This document shows positions 60,016 to 64,000 of a stretch of 64,000 bases of DNA, one piece after another. Each line of letters opens with the position of its first letter. Position 1 is the stretch's first letter. Source of the stretch: Dryococelus australis (taxonomy: Eukaryota; Arthropoda; Insecta; Phasmatodea; Phasmatidae); contig CM057009.1 in assembly GCA_029891345.1 (NCBI GenBank), positions 233,049,178 through 233,113,177 of the forward strand. The letters are read 5' to 3'. A program made the translations under genes and the position numbers. Under the pieces are notes generated by a model that was not told the DNA's origin, did no database searches, and saw only the letters and a program-made list of their open reading frames with translations.

Positions 60016-60690
60016 AATTACTTAGAAGTTGGAGAATGAAACCTTTTTAGGTGACAGACATGCTCTTTTAACATATTTTCCAGAACTGGGGTCAGCAAGA
60101 CTAGCAGTTACTGGCGTTAGAAAATGTTGGATCTGGTAAGGCCCAATCCAGCGGAAAGAAAGTTTAGCGATTCTCTTGTCTGCTGCTCTGCTGACAGGGT
60201 GAACTTTACACAAAACTAAGGCACTAACACGAAATGGATTGTCAATTTGATTTTTGTCATACTTGATACGACTCTTGAAATGAGCAAGTTTTAGATTTTT
60301 TGAAGGCCCGATAACAAATAATTTTAGTGGCACAAATTGGACGAAGGGTTATTGGCTAAATAAGTGAAGTTAAGATTAAAAGGACTTGTTTTATGGGGCT
60401 CATGCTTGGCACAATTGAATGCAATTTGCAATCAAGGAAGATTTATGTCCAGAACAGAGATTTTGGTTGAAACGTTCCGCATGTGAAAGCAAGGGATTAT
60501 ATGGAGATAAAGTAATATGTTGACTGCTATAAGAGAAACATGTGACTGAAAAAACCTTAAAATATACTAGGAACCGTTATTGGGCAGAAATGATGAAGGC
60601 ATGCTAAAATTTTGAAAAACAGAGGCCTGTAAAGGATAAACAGTGGATAAAGCATCAGCCTTTCTCATAGGAATTAACCACAGAAATTAC
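60016..60690 (-). pseudogene. Integrase C-terminal part of the env-bearing element
   Basis: On the minus strand, the inner frame gives a decayed core end (PNNGS and FFQSH motifs, near 60590-60540), IAFNCAKHEPHKTSPF (near 60430-60385), and an intact-looking tail. FRVSALVLCKVHPVSRAADK (near 60230-60170) is followed by KLSFRWIGPYQI with the GPY-type motif (near 60165-60125) and SSGKYVKRACLSPKK. This is a Ty3/gypsy integrase C-terminus. The N-terminal half and RT are missing: the sequence is cut near 60690, where plus-strand LTR-related sequence begins. At least three stops occur in the core part. Confidence 0.78.
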
Positions 60691-60817
60691 GAAAATGGAT
60701 AAACACAAACTAATTACGTATTACTGGCAGACTTGCTTCTTGGAAATAGGCCAACAAAATCAAAAGAAAACCTTTTGCATAGGTTTTTCGGCAACATCTG
60801 AAGAGAAAAGGCCCAGG

Positions 60818-61730
60818 TGTTTTATGAAGCGGCCCAACAACAGTGCGCATAACTGGTATTTTCTGAACATGTCCACTTCCGTCCTATTCATCTAATCTTT
60901 ATGATGGAGTGATCAATTATATTTTTTTTTTTAGCTCCAGCTTTTCCTTCCTCTATATGTTGTAATAGCATCGTTTTTACAGCTTTTGATGAGTGATTTT
61001 TTGTTCAGTTTGTATTTCGTCGCCTTTTAAAAATATTTTCGTGACCGTGCCTCCATTTTGTGGATTAAATTTAATTTTTGCAACTATACACCTTCCGGAT
61101 GGAAAAACATGCTGATTTGAAGCCATAGTGATGTCTGGTGACTGAGGTGTGATGAGTCTCCTTTGAAGTGGCATTTCTGCTTCTTCATGCAGATACCCTT
61201 TAGTAAGATGCAACTACTTCCTGGCATTGGCAAGAAGTTGGTTCCAAATTTGGACCATTTTACAGGAAAGTCCAACAACTAAATCCTTTTCAGCATGTGC
61301 ATGAAGTGAGGCAAAGACAGTTGCTGAGTAGCAGCCACAATCTTTTGATCATTTTGTTTTAATCAATCTATACTTGGTATTTAGATAAAAAACTTTGTTT
61401 GTTTGCCAGTTGACCTATCATAAAACAAACTTTCTTAAGAATGTAGTAACTGTGAAAAAAATATTTTACAAGCAATTTGTTGCATCACCATCATCATAAT
61501 ATTAAGATTTCCTTGTAATTTTTTTATTATAAAATTAAGACCTCTCTTAATGGGATCCCATGAGTAAATTTCACTTAATATTTATGAAATGTTGCTCAAA
61601 GAAAATTTTACGGTATTACTTACTCAGAGATGATTATTATTATTATTACTACTATTCCTTGCGGTGTTGTGTTTCAAAGTTTTATTATTGCTGAGAAATG
61701 TTGAGTCAGTGAATGTAAAATTTGAGGAAA
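60818..61730 (+). mobile_element. Second, inverted copy of the env-element LTR
   Basis: It starts TGTTTTATGAAGC and matches the minus-strand LTR at 57276-56406 in opposite orientation. A purine-rich tract (GAAGAGAAAAGG, near 60799-60811) precedes it, as expected for a 3-prime LTR. A T12-like run lies near 60921 and a TAT/ATT-rich repeat near 61632-61650. The 3-prime border is not sharp; T-rich sequence continues to about 61900. Confidence 0.68.
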
Positions 61731-61944
61731 TCTTTTTTTGTTAAATATATTTTTTTGTTCAGATACTTTTATTTTCCTTGAGGAAAGTCTTTCTTTTTTC
61801 TTAGGACACGTCTTTCTTTTTTTGTTAGGAGTAGTCACTATTTTATTTTTTGTTAGGAGAGGTAACCTTTTTAATTATTTTTTATGTATTTAAAGGGAAG
61901 TTGGACTTTTTTGGCTGGTTAGTTTCGAGATGTTTCTTTTATGG

Positions 61945-62633
61945 TGTCCAAGCAGTCTAGGGCTGAGAACAAACACTCAATAAGAAATAAACTAAGTCAA
62001 TTTAACACATTTAATTGATTAGAACATGACAAAGAGATAGGCCTACACGTGCTATTATGCAATCACTAACTGTGCAAGTGAGAGAGCTGACGTGGCGAAG
62101 GTAATAAAATATATTAATAACATTATAAACAATTTTATGATGATGTCGCAGTCATGAAGACAGTGGTCTCTCACGCGCTGGTCAGTGGAGTCGTCCCAGG
62201 CAGGTAAAGTGCAGTCTCTGGCGTCCTCTGACGAAGAAATCCTCCTCCAGGCTTGGCGAGGCATAATATTATTACTTGATTGCAGAGGGAGAAAGTCGCC
62301 CACCAATAAGACTGCGAGCTCAGGGCATCAGCCAATGAACTGAAGCTTTACACGACCCCAAAGTGAAATAATGAAATCATGTGACTGGAAAATAGGTGCG
62401 CGATACAGCCTGTGATTCACAAATCATGGGATGAGAATATCGTGAAAAACAGGTTGTACTACCAGTCAGAAAGTGGTTTCATTCACAATTGCGCGGTGCA
62501 GAAATCACCACAGGCAGTATCACAACGGATTCAGCTTCCTGTACAGGAACCGCAAAGCTTCATAAGTTGCGAAAAATAACTTGTAAAATATTCTTTCTCT
62601 GCTCTCAAGACTCGTAGCCTCCGGGGCACTACA
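61945..62633 (-). mobile_element. Candidate gypsy-type LTR, minus strand
   Basis: On the minus strand, TGTAGTGCCCCGGAGG starts at 62633 after a purine-rich CTGGAGTGA, a common arrangement for gypsy LTR starts. The segment has a GC-rich leader-like middle (62150-62300) and AT-rich 3-prime part. TTGGACACC near 61950 could be the start of a primer-binding site. No coding region adjoins it, and the borders are approximate. Confidence 0.4.
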
Positions 62634-63349
62634 TCACTCCAGCTTTTAGAAAAGTTTTGTTCGGGCTGAGCAAAACTTTAGACAGATATATGGCTGAAGC
62701 TATAGCTGGGCTGGTCGGCAAAGTGAAGTTGATTGAAGTATAGCATCTATGAGCAACTGTTCTATCAGAAACAACAGGATGTGGAACTCGCCAGCAATGG
62801 AAGTTCCAAGTTTTCCGGTTAACCAGATAACAGCAACCAAAGTAGCATCATGGACACAAGATTCCTCACTTCTTGAAGCTTTTGAAATTGCTCTCATACT
62901 CGCAGCCAACAATATGTAAAAGAATTATTAAAAAGGCGATGAAGTTAAATATTAAAATACTGTTAAAGTTTTCACCTCAATCAAATTCAAAGAAGTAATA
63001 CCATGTCAGCTTCCTCATTACTTAATATTGATTTTAACATGATATTGCAATTTTTCAAAGTACATCTTCGTAAAGCTGAAACACAAATTTAAATACATGA
63101 CACAACAAATGCAAATTACAAATCATTTGTTCGAGCTCTGTCTCATATTTCATATCAAAGTTCATTAAATATAATATTTTTTATATTCCTTCTCATATAT
63201 TATTTTAAAAAAAGTTAATCATACAATTGAATTAGAAATAGTATCATAATACAAATAAAAGTTCATGTATATAATCAAATCTGTTCGAGTCTCTGTTCAA
63301 ACTTTCTTTTCATATATACCTATTGATTATGTGTGTGTATATATATCCC
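62634..63349. other. AT-rich stretch, no supported gene
   Basis: Nothing recognisable. Confidence 0.5.
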
Positions 63350-64000
63350 ACTTCCTCGCTGGACTTCAGGCGGACAGCATCGTCTTCTGTTTTCTTCTCG
63401 GCGGACCTTGCGGCCTTCGTTCTGTAGCTCTCGCGACACTGGGAAACAACTGCCGACCCGTTGCTCTGGACAACGGGTCATCGAGCATAGCCTGTTTAGG
63501 TCAGCGGTGGTTGTTTCCTGCAGCGATTACGAACAACAAAAGTCTTGGCTGCTGGCAAAACACAATCGCTGTAAGGCATTGTTGGACCAACAGTTTGAAA
63601 ACGAAACCTGGATTTTGTAAACAAATTGCAGGAAAATATCCCGAGGCACCCGAGAACCGCAGCCCAAGCCACTCGCGGTACAAAACCACTTCGAACCATT
63701 TGCCACCATGGCAAATACACAAACAGCTACACTGACTAACACTCAAAATAGCACATCTGTCCCGTCCACCTCTCACACTGAGCGCCCAACCACAAAAACA
63801 ATTCCGACATCCATGAAACATTGTGCCTGACACCTCCACATACAACCATCTTATCACACAAATCCGCTCAATGAACATTACAGGTACACAAATTTCCCTT
63901 GTTCAAGACGGCCTCCAGATCACATGCACCCATGAACAGGCGTATCACTCGCTAAAAGACTTCCTCAAAATTGCCAACATTCATTATTACACTTTCAGTA
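63350..64000 (+). mobile_element. 5-prime end of a Jockey-like LINE, cut by the window edge
   Basis: A GC-richer 5-prime UTR-like segment (about 63350-63707) leads to an ATG in a strong context (GCCACCATGG) and an ORF1-like coding start. Abundant Thr/Ser and the downstream segment are typical of Jockey-clade ORF1. The exact 5-prime border is unknown. Confidence 0.6.
63708..64000 (+). pseudogene. Jockey-type ORF1 (gag-like) start, frameshifted
   Basis: ORF1 proteins bind LINE RNA. The ATG at 63708 opens a Thr/Ser/Asn-rich tract (MANTQTATLTNTQNS) that stops at 63828-63830. From 63823, in the +1 frame, the sequence is open to the window end and reads TYNHLITQIRSM, then ITGTQISLVQDGLQITCTH and AYHSLKDFLKIANIHYYTFS, which resembles the PRE_C2HC region before the zinc knuckles of Jockey-type ORF1. 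A single-base change near 63815-63825 would explain the switch. The rest lies beyond the window. Overlapping frames in other phases are shadows. Confidence 0.6.

Overview
This window is eukaryotic and most likely from an arthropod, probably an insect with a large repeat-filled genome. It is AT-rich, has almost no long open frames, and carries introns with GT/AG borders, CA/TG microsatellites, long homopolymers and many decayed eukaryotic transposons. The one recognisable host gene resembles ERp29 (Drosophila windbeutel). An arthropod-like 5S rRNA sequence and insect-type elements (errantivirus-like LTR element with env, Jockey-like LINE, Tc1/mariner, DUF4806-linked DNA transposon, ZMYM1-like hAT) agree. 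I cannot name the species.

Layout. 1-5.3 kb: a broken Ty3/gypsy element (RT tail/RNase H, integrase, GPY motif) and a candidate LTR preceded by a purine tract. 7.1-7.5 kb: a fold-back array of 25-bp units rich in CTTGC/GCAAG, with relatives at 20.4 kb. 10.2-14.5 kb (minus strand): a two-gene DNA transposon, a CACTA/TNP2-like transposase followed by a spliced DUF4806 gene. 15.9-17.1 kb: a CR1/L2-like LINE tail and a broken THAP domain. 21.6-30.4 kb: minisatellite, candidate LTRs, a gypsy integrase fragment, several tRNA-headed SINE-like units and a MITE holding two CRE palindromes and an E-box. 31.1-33.1 kb: a Jockey/CR1-like LINE with an insertion. 34.6-36.5 kb: a ZMYM1-like hAT pseudogene. 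37.8-39.4 kb: a non-autonomous DNA element containing a full-length 5S rRNA sequence joined to a tRNA-like module. 42.8-43.4 kb: the last coding exon of ERp29. 44.0-45.3 kb: a Tc1-like element with both ends. 46.8-51.5 kb: opposed gypsy fragments and a SINE. 51.9-53.7 kb: a mariner-like element with long inverted ends. 54.2-54.6 kb: a MITE with a tRNA-like core. 55.7-62.6 kb: LTRs and an env-bearing LTR element whose LTR faces an inverted copy. 63.3 kb to the end: the 5-prime end of a Jockey-like LINE.

The genes do not work together as a pathway. Nearly everything is a record of successive insertions around a single host gene. The best candidates for something unusual are the 5S-tRNA composite unit with a compensatory base-pair change, the palindromic 25-bp array with its second locus, the transposase/DUF4806 pair, and the MITEs that carry regulatory or tRNA-like motifs. 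Family names rest on motif recognition by eye. Element borders without clear ends are approximate.
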